A stretch of DNA of 52,774 nt from a virus, in IMG/VR virus record IMGVR_UViG_3300025679_000009, positions 1-52,774 of that record; one strand, written 5' to 3'. The position numbers and the translations under genes were made by a program. Shown piece after piece: positions 1-6,618 of the stretch. A model generated the notes under the pieces. The model searched no databases, was not told where the DNA came from, and saw only the letters and a program-made list of their open reading frames with translations. How positions within the stretch are numbered: the stretch's first letter is position 1; every line of letters begins with the position of its first letter.

Positions 1-9
1 GGGTTGTCC

Positions 10-38
10 TTGACTTGGGACAATCCCGCCTTTAACTC
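10..38 (+). promoter_or_regulatory. Possible tRNA-Asp promoter
   Basis: TTGACT at 10-15 is a good -35 match, followed about 17 bases later by a weak -10 (TAACTC, 33-38), 15 bases before the tRNA. This is host DNA outside the phage. The -10 is poor, so the call is tentative. Confidence 0.4.
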
Positions 39-52
39 CTCCCCACGCCCGC

Positions 53-129
53 GGGGGCGTAGCTCAGTTGGTTAGAGCGCTGCCCTGTCACGGCAGAGGC
101 CGCGGGTTCGAGTCCCGTCGCTCCCGCCA
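53..129 (+). tRNA. tRNA-Asp (anticodon GTC), reconstituted at attL
   Basis: A full 77-nt cloverleaf. The acceptor stem GGGGGCG (53-59) pairs with CGCTCCC, with one G-U. The anticodon stem CTGCC/GGCAG holds the loop CTGTCAC with anticodon GTC. The T-loop is TTCGAGT, the discriminator is G73 as expected for Asp, and CCA is encoded (127-129). The phage attachment core covers the anticodon stem to CCA, so the tRNA stays intact after integration. Confidence 0.97.
78..129 (+). repeat. attL core (52-bp direct repeat within tRNA-Asp)
   Basis: Identical over 52 bp to 52269-52320. Identity stops at base 77 (G here, A at 52268) and base 130 (A here, T at 52321). It runs from the anticodon stem to CCA, the usual overlap for tyrosine integrases that use tRNA genes. 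Confidence 0.95.
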
Positions 130-153
130 ATTTCTTCTTATTTTTCAGTACCA

Positions 154-498
154 TTAGATAACCCCCTCGGCTTGATTCGACTCATCGTCCCCCGAGCGAT
201 TCGACTCTTGGTTAGAAAGCTGCGCGGGCCCGTCGGTAAAACCGACCGCTCCGAAGTAATCCGGCGTCACGTGGTCGCCGAAGACCCAGCGGTCGCCTAT
301 GCGATTGCGCACGGTCACGATGTGGGTGTCCCATCCGATCCGCGCGTCGAAGCCGTAAGGCGACACCCTCACGTCCTCGTTTGAAACCGGCAGGGCAAGT
401 TCCTGGGCTAGGTGCGCGACCAGCGCCTCTCGGGACGGTAATTCGATCGCCTCGCGCATAGCGTCTGCGAGCGATCCTCTTTGTGGCCGGTACTTCAC
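154..498 (-). CDS. Hypothetical protein at the left end of the phage
   Basis: 114 residues from a GTG start; the start overlaps the integrase stop as GTGA (498-495), so it is translationally coupled as the last gene of the leftward operon. The core (residues about 25-90) holds a compact segment around YGFDARIGWDTHIVTV. The tail is hydrophilic, rich in Ser, Asn and Asp, and is encoded by the arm-site repeats. No domain is recognised; similar small proteins next to integrases in Rhizobiales prophages would be expected from the gene order, but that was not checked. Confidence 0.65.
   Translation of the reverse strand: MKYRPQRGSLADAMREAIELPSREALVAHLAQELALPVSNEDVRVSPYGFDARIGWDTHIVTVRNRIGDRWVFGDHVTPDYFGAVGFTDGPAQLSNQESNRSGDDESNQAEGVI
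174..207 (+). promoter_or_regulatory. Putative integrase arm-type sites, left end
   Basis: Two exact copies of GATTCGACTC at 174-183 and 198-207, 24 bp apart and 45-78 bp inside attL. The inverse sequence GAGTCGAATC recurs near attR at 52183-52192 and 52225-52234. Paired decamers beside both cores fit arm-type binding sites for the integrase N-terminal domain. They lie in the 3' part of the 154-498 gene, so they also have coding roles. The function is inferred. Confidence 0.6.
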
Positions 499-1778
499 TG
501 GCTGCCTCCCTCCCGCAGCTTGTCACGGCCACGCACGCGCGCGGCGTCGGCGAGGCGGATGAGCGTCGCGTCCTGGCGCATCGCCGGCATGTAGGTGTCG
601 TGCAGCTTCGCGTCCGACTCGATGTTGTTGGCCAGCTTGCGCCCAAGGGCGGCGGTCGTGACGCCGCCGAGCTCGGCCTCTTTGGCGCCGGAGCGGCGGA
701 AGTCGGCGAGCTTGCGGGTGTCGCCGGGAAACTCGGCCGCCACCACGTCGCGGAAGTCGCGCCCGAGCTTGTCCTTGCTGTAGGCCTGCGGCAGCCAGCG
801 CCGGCCGCCCTTCGGTCCAGGCGCGGCGCCTGCGGTGCGGAACATCGGGATCGTGTCGATGACCTGCGCCGGCAACAGGCTTGTGCGGTAAAGCTCGATC
901 AGGCTCTGCGCGCGCTTGGAGAGCGTGCCGATCGCCGCCTTGCCGGTCTTGGCGCGCTGCAGCTCAAAGAACGGCCCCTGGGCGTCGCCGCGCATCTGTG
1001 CGCGCGTCAGGGTGCGGACGTCGACCGGCGACAGGCTTGTGTCCCAGGCGGTCGCCATGATGCAGGCGAGGCCCTTCAGGTCCATGCGCCAGGCGCGCTT
1101 GACCAGGCGCACGGCCTCGCCTTCGCGCCAGACCGCGGTGCGCGGCGTCGGTGTCTTGCGCCGGATGCCGAGCGACGGGTCCGCCCTCGAGTCACAATAT
1201 TTGCCGCCGGCGGGCCGGTTGATCGTGCCGGCGACCTTCCACAGCGCCCGCCAGATCTTCATGACCATGTAGGCCTCGCTGACGCCGATCGTCTCGAGGA
1301 GGCCTTTGATCTCGCCGCCGTCGCCGCAATACCAGAGGTCGATGTCCTCGAGGCCGATGGTCGGCGGGTCGACGTCGCCGAACACCGGCTCGATCTGGCG
1401 CCAGCCGCGCGCCCAGTTGTCGCGCGTGCCTTTGGCTTTTCCCTTAAAGGCGCCGGTCTGCCGGTAGCGCTCGTAGGCCTCGCCCAGGCTGTTCGGCGGA
1501 AACACGCGGACGAGCTGATTGAGCTTCGGCACGCTCTCGCCGGCACCGTGCGTGGCCTTCGCGGCGTCCCATTTGGCGTTCCAGCTCTGCGCGATCGACC
1601 AGGCGCGCGGGCCGTCCTGGCCGCAGTCGACCAGCGCAAAGCCGAGCTTCGCCATCAGCGTCGGCTCGATCTTCTTTGTCGTTGGATCGCGCCGCGCCAG
1701 ACACGGCGCCCAATAGCCCCACTTCGGGCGGCCTTCATGCTGGCGAGTGACGTAGTAGCGGATTTTCACGTTACCCAC
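495..1778 (-). CDS. int: Tyrosine-recombinase-type phage integrase (divergent catalytic boxes)
   Basis: 427 residues. A GTG start at 1778 is chosen because GGGGAG lies 6 bases upstream; an alternative GTG at 1769 lacks this spacing. The N-terminal part (about 1-200) would carry arm and core binding. The C-terminal catalytic part shows a box II-like segment DFRRSGAKEAE (Arg361) and a nucleophile candidate Tyr396 in HDTYMP. In box I, TSLSPVDVRTL, the usual Arg is Ser250, and the box II His is Ala358, so this is a divergent member. It lies next to attL, is transcribed towards it and is the best candidate for integration at tRNA-Asp. It overlaps its neighbours on both sides. Confidence 0.85.
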   Translation of the reverse strand: MGNVKIRYYVTRQHEGRPKWGYWAPCLARRDPTTKKIEPTLMAKLGFALVDCGQDGPRAWSIAQSWNAKWDAAKATHGAGESVPKLNQLVRVFPPNSLGEAYERYRQTGAFKGKAKGTRDNWARGWRQIEPVFGDVDPPTIGLEDIDLWYCGDGGEIKGLLETIGVSEAYMVMKIWRALWKVAGTINRPAGGKYCDSRADPSLGIRRKTPTPRTAVWREGEAVRLVKRAWRMDLKGLACIMATAWDTSLSPVDVRTLTRAQMRGDAQGPFFELQRAKTGKAAIGTLSKRAQSLIELYRTSLLPAQVIDTIPMFRTAGAAPGPKGGRRWLPQAYSKDKLGRDFRDVVAAEFPGDTRKLADFRRSGAKEAELGGVTTAALGRKLANNIESDAKLHDTYMPAMRQDATLIRLADAARVRGRDKLREGGSQ

Positions 1779-2055
1779 CGCCGACTCCCCGTAGCCGCGC
1801 TCTAACGACGGTACGAGCGTCGCGCGCGGTCTGCGGGGTGGTCAAGAAGAGGTGTGGATAGCGGGCCTGGCGCCAGGCATCGATCGCGTCGAGGTCAAAA
1901 TTGCCGGTGGTAGGATCGGCCGACGGAAACGGCGGTTGCCGCTTCTGCAGATCGGGCAGCGCGTCCTCGAATTGCGTCAGGGACAGGCCAAGCCTGCGCG
2001 CCGCGACCGACGGCGGCACGTCGCCTCCTGGGGGCAATTTGAAGCGCATCGTCAT
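1771..2055 (-). CDS. Putative excisionase / small DNA-binding protein
   Basis: 94 residues. The ATG at 2055 forms an ATGA overlap with the upstream gene, and the 3' end overlaps the integrase start by 8 bp. Residues about 10-60 look like a winged-helix AlpA/Xis-type unit: VPPSVAARRLGLSLTQFEDA followed by LDAIDAWRQARYPHL. The position immediately upstream of int in the same operon is typical of a recombination directionality factor. It could instead be a transcriptional regulator; the excisionase role is an inference from position and fold. Confidence 0.6.
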   Translation of the reverse strand: MTMRFKLPPGGDVPPSVAARRLGLSLTQFEDALPDLQKRQPPFPSADPTTGNFDLDAIDAWRQARYPHLFLTTPQTARDARTVVRARLRGVGGG

Positions 2056-2237
2056 CGCTTCTGCTTCTTCGCTGCGTAGGTGGGGACGGCCGGCGAGTCG
2101 CGGTCCGCGTGAACAGGATGGCCCGGCGCGCCGGCCCCGCAGGTGGGGCACCATGCTGTCCCTGGCGGCGGATCGTCAGCGCTGTGCACCATGAAATGGC
2201 GCCCGCAGCTGCACGTGTGGATCAGCGACGTCGTCAT
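2052..2237 (-). CDS. Small zinc-ribbon-like protein
   Basis: 61 residues with four cysteines arranged CSCG...CPTCG (residues about 9-11 and 30-33), as in short zinc ribbons. Joined by ATGA overlaps to the genes on both sides, so it belongs to the leftward operon. The function is unknown; such proteins often bind DNA or partner proteins. Confidence 0.65.
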   Translation of the reverse strand: MTTSLIHTCSCGRHFMVHSADDPPPGTAWCPTCGAGAPGHPVHADRDSPAVPTYAAKKQKR

Positions 2238-2467
2238 GCCGCCTCACGGAAAGGCTCGCCGCAGTGAACGCAGTGAGCCTCGCTCGGGCTGGTGAACAGA
2301 AACGAGTGCGCGCATTCCAGTGTCGGCGCCGGCGCGTCCTCGTAGCTGAAGTCGCCGTCGGCGCAAGCCGTGCACAGCGGCGGATCGAGCGAAGCCCAGC
2401 TGCACGGGCCTTCGGCCGTGACGCAGGCGTTGGTCTCGGTGCAGCCGCAGCCGACACAGATCAGCAT
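2234..2467 (-). CDS. Small cysteine-rich protein
   Basis: 77 residues from ATG 2467 (preceded on its strand by AGGCAGGGCC). Cysteines occur as CVGCGCTETNAC near the N-terminus, as LCTAC in the middle, and as CVHCG near the C-terminus, suggesting two metal sites. Its stop overlaps the next start (ATGA), and it overlaps the upstream gene by 7 bp. Function unknown. Confidence 0.65.
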   Translation of the reverse strand: MLICVGCGCTETNACVTAEGPCSWASLDPPLCTACADGDFSYEDAPAPTLECAHSFLFTSPSEAHCVHCGEPFREAA

Positions 2468-2721
2468 GGCCCTGCCTCCTCGGCTGGCTCCGTGCGCAAG
2501 GCAACGCTTCCGGCCTCGGTGATCCGCGATCTGCGGATGAGGTCTCCATTGCCGGAGGCGCAACGATGCAGCGACTCGAATTGCAAAAACCCGCGCGCCT
2601 CAAGCCCTTTCATCGTCGTGTAGTCTGCACCCCAAAGGCCGCCGTACCGCCGCTTTGCGATCGCGCAGCGACTATCGTTGCAGCATGCAGATGCGAGCAT
2701 TCGGTCTTCTTCCGGGCTCAC
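2461..2721 (-). CDS. Small protein, possible winged-helix fold
   Basis: 86 residues from a GTG start coupled to the upstream gene (GTGA overlap at 2721-2718). The segment GGLWGADYTTMKGLEARGFL followed by RSRITEAGSVAL reads like helix-turn-helix plus wing (a marker of MarR-like small regulators: L-x-x-RG-x-L then ITExG). No specific family is recognised. Four cysteines lie near the N-terminus and C-terminus but are not in a clear zinc motif. Confidence 0.6.
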   Translation of the reverse strand: MSPEEDRMLASACCNDSRCAIAKRRYGGLWGADYTTMKGLEARGFLQFESLHRCASGNGDLIRRSRITEAGSVALRTEPAEEAGPC

Positions 2722-3083
2722 GGGCGAGTCTCCGCAGGTTGACGGCCGCGCATGCGCTGCGCGGCGATGATCTGGCGACGCAGATCGATGGAGAGCGCGC
2801 GCAGGTCGACGATGGTCAGCGCCTCATTGAGACGCCACGCGTCGGCGGCGGCAGACGCCACGTCGCCGGCGGCCAGGTGCGTGCGCAGGAAGCCCAGCGC
2901 CGCGGCCGCGTCGTCGATCGATGTGGCGAGCAGCCGCACAAGCTCGGGCGTGAGGTCGAGCGGCTGCCGCGCGGCGGCCTCCGGTTCCCGCCCGGCGATC
3001 GCGGGGCCTATTCGTTCGGGAGGAGGAACGGCCTCGTCGCGATCGCCGGGCGGAAGGGAAAGGGCTGCATTAGCGTGTGACAT
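2718..3083 (-). CDS. Hypothetical protein, helical C-terminal half
   Basis: 121 residues from ATG 3083, chosen because AGGAG lies at good spacing; an ATG 10 codons upstream has no clear ribosome site. The first 45 residues are Pro- and Glu-rich and disordered-looking; residues 50-115 are predicted helices with LTPELVRLLATSIDDAAAAL and LRALSIDLRRQIIAAQR. No recognised domain. Overlaps the genes on both sides. Confidence 0.6.
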   Translation of the reverse strand: MSHANAALSLPPGDRDEAVPPPERIGPAIAGREPEAAARQPLDLTPELVRLLATSIDDAAAALGFLRTHLAAGDVASAAADAWRLNEALTIVDLRALSIDLRRQIIAAQRMRGRQPAETRP

Positions 3084-3261
3084 GACGGTTCTCCTGTTGC
3101 TGGAGGCGCTCACTCACGCGGTGGTCGGGAGCGCAGCCCGCGGCATCGCGCACGCGATCGAGCGCGGCCAGGGCGAACGTGTTTCCGGCATTGAGCGCGC
3201 GCTCGATCTCGGAGCGCAGCACCAACTCGATATAGGTCCGGGGGAGTGCCTGCACGGCCAT
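3070..3261 (-). CDS. Small hypothetical protein
   Basis: 63 residues, ATG start at 3261, ending 14 bp inside the start of the next gene. Contains YIELVLRSEIERALNAGNTF, an amphipathic helical segment, then a basic tail. Two bases separate it from the upstream gene. No family recognised. Confidence 0.55.
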   Translation of the reverse strand: MAVQALPRTYIELVLRSEIERALNAGNTFALAALDRVRDAAGCAPDHRVSERLQQQENRHVTR

Positions 3262-3263
3262 GG

Positions 3264-3482
3264 TCAGCCTCGCCGGTAGTGCGGATAGAGCCGCTTGATA
3301 TCCTCGCGGCAGAACCCGTGCGCGGCGAGGACGAGCAGGATGTAGGCGTCCGGCATGTCGCGATGCAGATAGCGGCGGCAGACGCGTTCGAGGCGGCGCG
3401 CTTCGGCTGCCTCTCGGCGATACAGATCCCGCTCGCTGGTCCGCTGCGCGACGTCCGTTTGATCAATCAGAAGTCCTGACAT
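3264..3482 (-). CDS. Small hypothetical protein
   Basis: 72 residues from ATG 3482. Rich in Arg and Glu in residues 15-40 (a helix likely), then DMPDAYILLVLAAHGFCREDI. No convincing Shine-Dalgarno, so the start is uncertain; an earlier start is possible up to 3584. Same-strand spacing fits the leftward operon. Confidence 0.5.
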   Translation of the reverse strand: MSGLLIDQTDVAQRTSERDLYRREAAEARRLERVCRRYLHRDMPDAYILLVLAAHGFCREDIKRLYPHYRRG

Positions 3483-3593
3483 TGGCGGGCTCGCATTGAA
3501 AAAATGCCGGAGAGGCGGATACACCACGCGCCTCCCCGGCAAGGTCGGGAGGAAATCGAACGCCACACGCCACGAACGCAACAACCCGACGCG

Positions 3594-4013
3594 TCACTCC
3601 GCCGCCTGGCTCAGGGCGCGGCTGCGGCCGGCCAGGCCGCGCGCGACGTCGATCAGCGCGCGGCGATCGGCGTTAAGCTCGATCGCGGTGAAATGCTCCG
3701 CGAGCTCCCTGGCACCGTGCACGGTGAAAAAGGCGGCGAGGGCGTCGACGCCGCTGATCTTTGTTGTCTCGCCCGTGGCGCGCCCGGGCTGGCCCTCGAA
3801 GAAGAACGAGACGGGCACCTCCAGGACATCCGCAATCTGCTGCAGGCGACTCGAGCCGACTCGGTTGGTGCCCTTCTCGTATTTCTGCACCTGCTGGAAG
3901 GTGAGCTTGATTGCGATGCCGAGCTTCTCCTGGCTCATGCTCAGCATCATCCGGCGCATGCGGATGCGCGCGCCGACGTGCTTGTCGATCGGGTTGGGTA
4001 ATTTCTTCGCCAT
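3594..4013 (-). CDS. XRE-family helix-turn-helix transcriptional regulator
   Basis: 139 residues. Residues 9-70 form a standard Cro/CI-type HTH: IDKHVGARIRMRRMMLSMSQ, then QVQKYEKGTNRVGSSRLQQI and VPVSFFFEG. The C-terminal 65 residues are a helical region common to short alphaproteobacterial XRE regulators and include no peptidase domain. It lies in the leftward early operon, so it would be repressed with it; it may act on a second phage promoter or on host genes. The DNA-binding role is secure; the target is unknown. Confidence 0.85.
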   Translation of the reverse strand: MAKKLPNPIDKHVGARIRMRRMMLSMSQEKLGIAIKLTFQQVQKYEKGTNRVGSSRLQQIADVLEVPVSFFFEGQPGRATGETTKISGVDALAAFFTVHGARELAEHFTAIELNADRRALIDVARGLAGRSRALSQAAE

Positions 4014-4025
4014 GACGCCTACTCC

Positions 4026-4553
4026 CTACGGTTTGGCGGATGCCAGCGACGTGCGCACGATGCGGCGCGCGTGCGCGGTGAGACGACCGAGATCGATGTG
4101 GCCGCAGTCGTTGAACGAGCAGCCGTTGCGCAGCCCGTATTCCCTGGTGAGATCGCCGACGCGGTACATGACCGGGTGGGTGGTGATGTGCCGCGCCCCC
4201 TTCGCCCAATGCTGTGCGAAGTCGCAAGCGTCGCCACTGTGATGCAGGGAATTGGGGCGGTGCGACTTGGCCCACGAATAGCAGTGCACCCGGCCCTTAA
4301 AGCCGCGCGCGACGACGTCGGCGATGAACGGCACGATCTTCGGGGCGAAGCGAGCTGAGACGGTGATCGGGCCGGCGGCGCTGTCGACGGTGACGAGCTC
4401 GGCGGCATCCGCCGGCGAGGCGAGGAGGAAAGCCGCGATTGCCAGGATGGCGCCGATCGTCGCCGCGGTGGCGATCACCACGGGCACGGTGATGTCGGCA
4501 ACTTCTTTCAAAAGATACTCGGCACGCTCACTGTCGAAGCGGCGCGGGGTCAT
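4026..4553 (-). CDS. Membrane-anchored M15-like zinc peptidase (putative peptidoglycan peptidase)
   Basis: 175 residues. Residues about 20-50 form one membrane segment or signal anchor ending in ASPADAA. The C-terminal part carries SLHHSGDACDF (residues 102-112), matching the S-x-H-x-x-G-x-A-x-D zinc motif of D-Ala-D-Ala-type M15 peptidases, and GHIDLG (151-156), matching the second metal site. Six cysteines lie in the catalytic part, consistent with an extracytoplasmic location. It overlaps the HNH gene by 4 bp and sits in an early operon, far from the lysis genes, so a role in lysis is not obvious. Confidence 0.7.
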   Translation of the reverse strand: MTPRRFDSERAEYLLKEVADITVPVVIATAATIGAILAIAAFLLASPADAAELVTVDSAAGPITVSARFAPKIVPFIADVVARGFKGRVHCYSWAKSHRPNSLHHSGDACDFAQHWAKGARHITTHPVMYRVGDLTREYGLRNGCSFNDCGHIDLGRLTAHARRIVRTSLASAKP

Positions 4554-4993
4554 GATTGCTCCTGCAGGAATGGATAGCGTCGCGCCATGAACGCGGCGTG
4601 CTTCTGTGCGTGCGTCAGGCGCGGCTTCACCGCGCCCGAGACGGATTTACTGATGCGCGAGCGGCGGCCGCCGGGGAGGGAATGTGGCCCAAGGCCCGGG
4701 CCGGTGACGCCGAGATTGCGCAGCCGGATGCGCTTCACCTTGGCGACCATCGGCGTGACGCTCTTGGCGCCATCGAGGCGGTTACAGACCAGGTGCCCGA
4801 CGCCGGTGGATTTGCCGCCGAGCGCTTTCGGGGTGCCGATGTGGCTCTCGTCCCAAGCCTGTCCCGGCATCACGGGCAGGTCGCAATGCACACAGATAGG
4901 GTGGGAGCCGCGCTCCGCCTTGTGCGCCGCGAGGCATTCGCGGCTGTAGAGTTCGTCGCGCCTTTTGCTGCCGAAACGCGGTTTGTACGCCAT
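4550..4993 (-). CDS. HNH endonuclease
   Basis: 147 residues; first gene of the leftward operon. C34-x2-C37 followed by D48..H51 (WDESHIG) and GHLVCN (67-71) gives the HNH metal-finger arrangement, with the GG spacing typical of phage HNH enzymes. The C-terminal half is basic and may bind DNA. Most phage HNH genes lie near terminase and aid packaging; this one is early, so it may act in recombination or exclusion. The start is 37 bp from the nearest operator. Confidence 0.8.
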   Translation of the reverse strand: MAYKPRFGSKRRDELYSRECLAAHKAERGSHPICVHCDLPVMPGQAWDESHIGTPKALGGKSTGVGHLVCNRLDGAKSVTPMVAKVKRIRLRNLGVTGPGLGPHSLPGGRRSRISKSVSGAVKPRLTHAQKHAAFMARRYPFLQEQS

Positions 4994-5026
4994 GGCCGAA
5001 CCCTCGGGCGATTTGATTCGGTCATC

Positions 5027-5055
5027 AGCTTACAGTTGAACTGTAAGACGGTCAA
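5027..5055 (-). promoter_or_regulatory. Candidate leftward early promoter (PL)
   Basis: On the minus strand TTGACC (5055-5050) is a good -35; 17 bases on, TAAGCT (5032-5027) is a weak -10. The palindromic operator 5030-5046 fills the spacer and overlaps the -10, the same layout as at 5836-5864. It would drive the HNH-to-integrase operon and be shut off when the operator is bound. Confidence 0.5.
5030..5046. promoter_or_regulatory. Operator O1 (palindrome)
   Basis: TTACAG-TTGAA-CTGTAA, a perfect inverted repeat that extends to 9 bp per arm when flanking bases are counted. Shares the WTACAG-N5-CTGTAW form with 5061-5077 and 5844-5860. Located between the HNH gene and the switch region. Likely bound by the repressor at 5459-5779 and/or the Cro-like protein. 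Confidence 0.75.
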
Positions 5056-5060
5056 ACAAA

Positions 5061-5077
5061 ATACAGTCTAACTGTAT
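5061..5077. promoter_or_regulatory. Operator O2 (palindrome)
   Basis: ATACAG-TCTAA-CTGTAT, a perfect inverted repeat whose centre is 31 bp from that of O1, about three helical turns, so two repressor dimers could bind the same face of DNA. The two outer bases differ from O1 and O3, which may tune affinity. The rest of 5078-5259 shows no further site I can support. Confidence 0.7.
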
Positions 5078-5259
5078 AACGCCGTCCAGCGCTGGATAAG
5101 TGGATTGCAGGGCGCCTTCGTCGACTAGGAAGCGGGTCAGCAGCGCTGACGCGGTTTGTTCGGACTATCCACCGCTGAAAAGTTGCGCCTTGCCGAAAGT
5201 CTGGTTGCGGGCAGACGATGATTCCCGCCCGCTAAAGGCAAGAAACGGGGAGGGCTGCA

Positions 5260-5472
5260 ATGACGGTGCTCGATCTCGGAGAGAGGCGTGGGTCGGGGCG
5301 AACCTCGAAGGAGGAGGCGCCGCACGACCCGGACGATCAATGGCTAAGGCGGCAGGCCGCCGTCATCGTGTCACAGCTGCCGGATGATCATCGATCGGCG
5401 CTGATCGTGCTGGCCTGGGCCGCGGAAATAATCCGGTTTGTAAAGGCGGCCCCGCCCATCACGCCCGCCTAG
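5260..5472 (+). CDS. Small hypothetical protein next to the repressor
   Basis: 70 residues, ATG preceded by GGGGAGG at good spacing, so translation is likely. Residues 20-40 are acidic and polar; residues 48-65 hold a moderately hydrophobic helix (ALIVLAWAAEIIRFV). It converges with the repressor, overlapping it by 14 bp. Operators O1 and O2 lie upstream, so it may be controlled by the switch. No family recognised. Confidence 0.6.
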   Translation: MTVLDLGERRGSGRTSKEEAPHDPDDQWLRRQAAVIVSQLPDDHRSALIVLAWAAEIIRFVKAAPPITPA

Positions 5473-5779
5473 ATTGGCGGCTCTTCTCGAGGCGATCGAT
5501 CTCAATGGCGAGCGCGTGCGGCAGGCCGGCGCGCTCGCCGAAATAGATATAATCCAGGCTCGCACCGGTTCGCCGCGCGACGGCCATCGCGCCGTCGATG
5601 CCGATCCGGTTGTCGCCGGTCTCGGCGTTATTCCAGGCCGAGATCCCGATGTCGCATAGCCGGGCGAATTCGGACTGGCTCATCTCGCGATCACGTTTCT
5701 GTAATGCGCTATAGGCTCGACGGACGAGCGCCAGGCGCTCGCCGATGGCCTTAGCGGAATCGACCCGTGGGGCTGCCAT
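5459..5779 (-). CDS. XRE-family repressor, probable CI analogue
   Basis: 106 residues from ATG 5779. HTH of the Cro/CI type in residues about 34-85: MSQSEFARLCDIGISAWNNA and GIDGAMAVARRTGASLDYIY. It is divergent from the Cro-like gene with an operator-containing gap between them, the classic lambdoid layout, and is the likely lysogeny repressor. It lacks a LexA/S24 autoproteolysis domain, so induction cannot be by ordinary RecA-stimulated self-cleavage. No clear ribosome site precedes the ATG; a leaderless message or an upstream start is possible. Confidence 0.8.
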   Translation of the reverse strand: MAAPRVDSAKAIGERLALVRRAYSALQKRDREMSQSEFARLCDIGISAWNNAETGDNRIGIDGAMAVARRTGASLDYIYFGERAGLPHALAIEIDRLEKSRQSRRA

Positions 5780-5835
5780 GATGGCCGGGAGGGTTTCAAA
5801 CTCCGGACGAAGCGGCCATCGCGCAGAAAGCAAAC

Positions 5836-5864
5836 TTGACACCTTACAGCCTCGCTGTAAATCT
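5836..5864 (+). promoter_or_regulatory. Candidate rightward early promoter (PR)
   Basis: TTGACA (5836-5841) is a perfect -35, with a weak -10 in TAAATC (5858-5863, 16-base spacer). The operator 5844-5860 fills the spacer and touches the -10. It would drive the Cro-like gene and the rightward early genes. Confidence 0.6.
5844..5860. promoter_or_regulatory. Operator O3 (palindrome) in the switch
   Basis: TTACAG-CCTCG-CTGTAA, same arms as O1 with an unrelated central pentamer. It lies between the divergent repressor and Cro-like genes and overlaps PR, so one bound dimer would block rightward transcription and could also autoregulate the repressor. Confidence 0.75.
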
Positions 5865-5872
5865 TTCGCGCC

Positions 5873-6103
5873 ATGAAGATTCGGCGCCTCCAAACCGTCC
5901 CCGACGTCATCGATGCGCTCGGTCCCGATCGGGTCCGTGCGCTGACTGGCAAGCGCAGCAACAACCTCACAAACTGGAAGGCCTCCGGCTTCTTCCCGCC
6001 TGAGACCTTCCTCGTGCTGACCGACGCTCTCAGGAGCCTCGGCTGTGCGGCGCCGCCTTCGCTGTGGCGAATGATCCGGCCGGCGAAGGTGCGCGCGGCC
6101 TGA
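5873..6103 (+). CDS. Cro-like regulator
   Basis: 76 residues. Residues about 6-60 fit a short Cro-type HTH: VPDVIDALGPDRVRALTG then NNLTNWKASGFFPPETFLVL, ending with the SLWRMI tail seen in alphaproteobacterial Cro-like proteins. First gene of the rightward operon, 12 bases after operator O3 and divergent from the repressor. Likely competes with the repressor for the three operators. The start has no strong Shine-Dalgarno. The next 144 bases (6104-6247) hold no gene that I can support. Confidence 0.75.
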   Translation: MKIRRLQTVPDVIDALGPDRVRALTGKRSNNLTNWKASGFFPPETFLVLTDALRSLGCAAPPSLWRMIRPAKVRAA

Positions 6104-6247
6104 TTTGTCGGGGCTGTCAAGCGGAGAGTCGAGTCGTTTTGCGGCGCTGAACGGGGTTCTGACCCCCCTGTGAATTGGTGTGGACGCCTGTGGATTGTTC
6201 GTTGCGTGCGTCGCGTTTTGATCCCGCTCACCTCCGCGAGGCCGCGC

Positions 6248-6466
6248 ATGCTCGAGTCTACTATTGTGCACGTCGCCGCCGACGATCGCCACGAAATGGT
6301 CGCCGTGCTGTTGCCGAAGAGCTTAGTGGCGCGGCTGCGAGCCCGGTGCGATGCCGATGGCGAGCAGGTCCACGAAGTGGTGGCTGACGCGATTGATCTA
6401 CACCTCGACGCGCTCGCCGCCGGCGAAGACCTGCCGGCCGGAGCCATCGCGCGGGTGCTGTCATGA
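6248..6466 (+). CDS. Small hypothetical protein, possible ribbon-helix-helix
   Basis: 72 residues from ATG 6248. The segment MVAVLLPKSLVARLRARCDA followed by VHEVVADAIDLHLDAL reads like a strand plus two helices, as in ribbon-helix-helix DNA-binding proteins, but the match is loose. Ends in an ATGA overlap with the next gene. Confidence 0.5.
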   Translation: MLESTIVHVAADDRHEMVAVLLPKSLVARLRARCDADGEQVHEVVADAIDLHLDALAAGEDLPAGAIARVLS

Positions 6467-6618
6467 GGCCGCGCACGATCGAGAAATTCCCGCCGCCGCG
6501 GCCCTCCTTCGCCGGCAACGCGGTGCTGGTGCTGATCGCTTTCGCCATCATCGTCGCTGTTGCCGCGGTGCTGACACCGATCCTGCGCGACGCCTGCGCG
6601 TTCGGGTGCCCGCTGTGA
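6463..6618 (+). CDS. Small single-pass membrane protein
   Basis: 51 residues. ATGA overlap with the upstream gene and a GTGA overlap with the downstream GapR-like gene, so coupling on both sides supports it. Residues about 18-42 form one hydrophobic helix (AVLVLIAFAIIVAVAAVLTP); the N-terminus is basic and Pro-rich, the C-terminus short with two Cys. Function unknown. Confidence 0.6.
   Translation: MRPRTIEKFPPPRPSFAGNAVLVLIAFAIIVAVAAVLTPILRDACAFGCPL

Noticed and set aside
483-1805. A 440-residue plus-strand protein opposite the integrase
   Set aside because: High-GC shadow frame; the minus-strand frame has the recombinase motifs and coupled starts.
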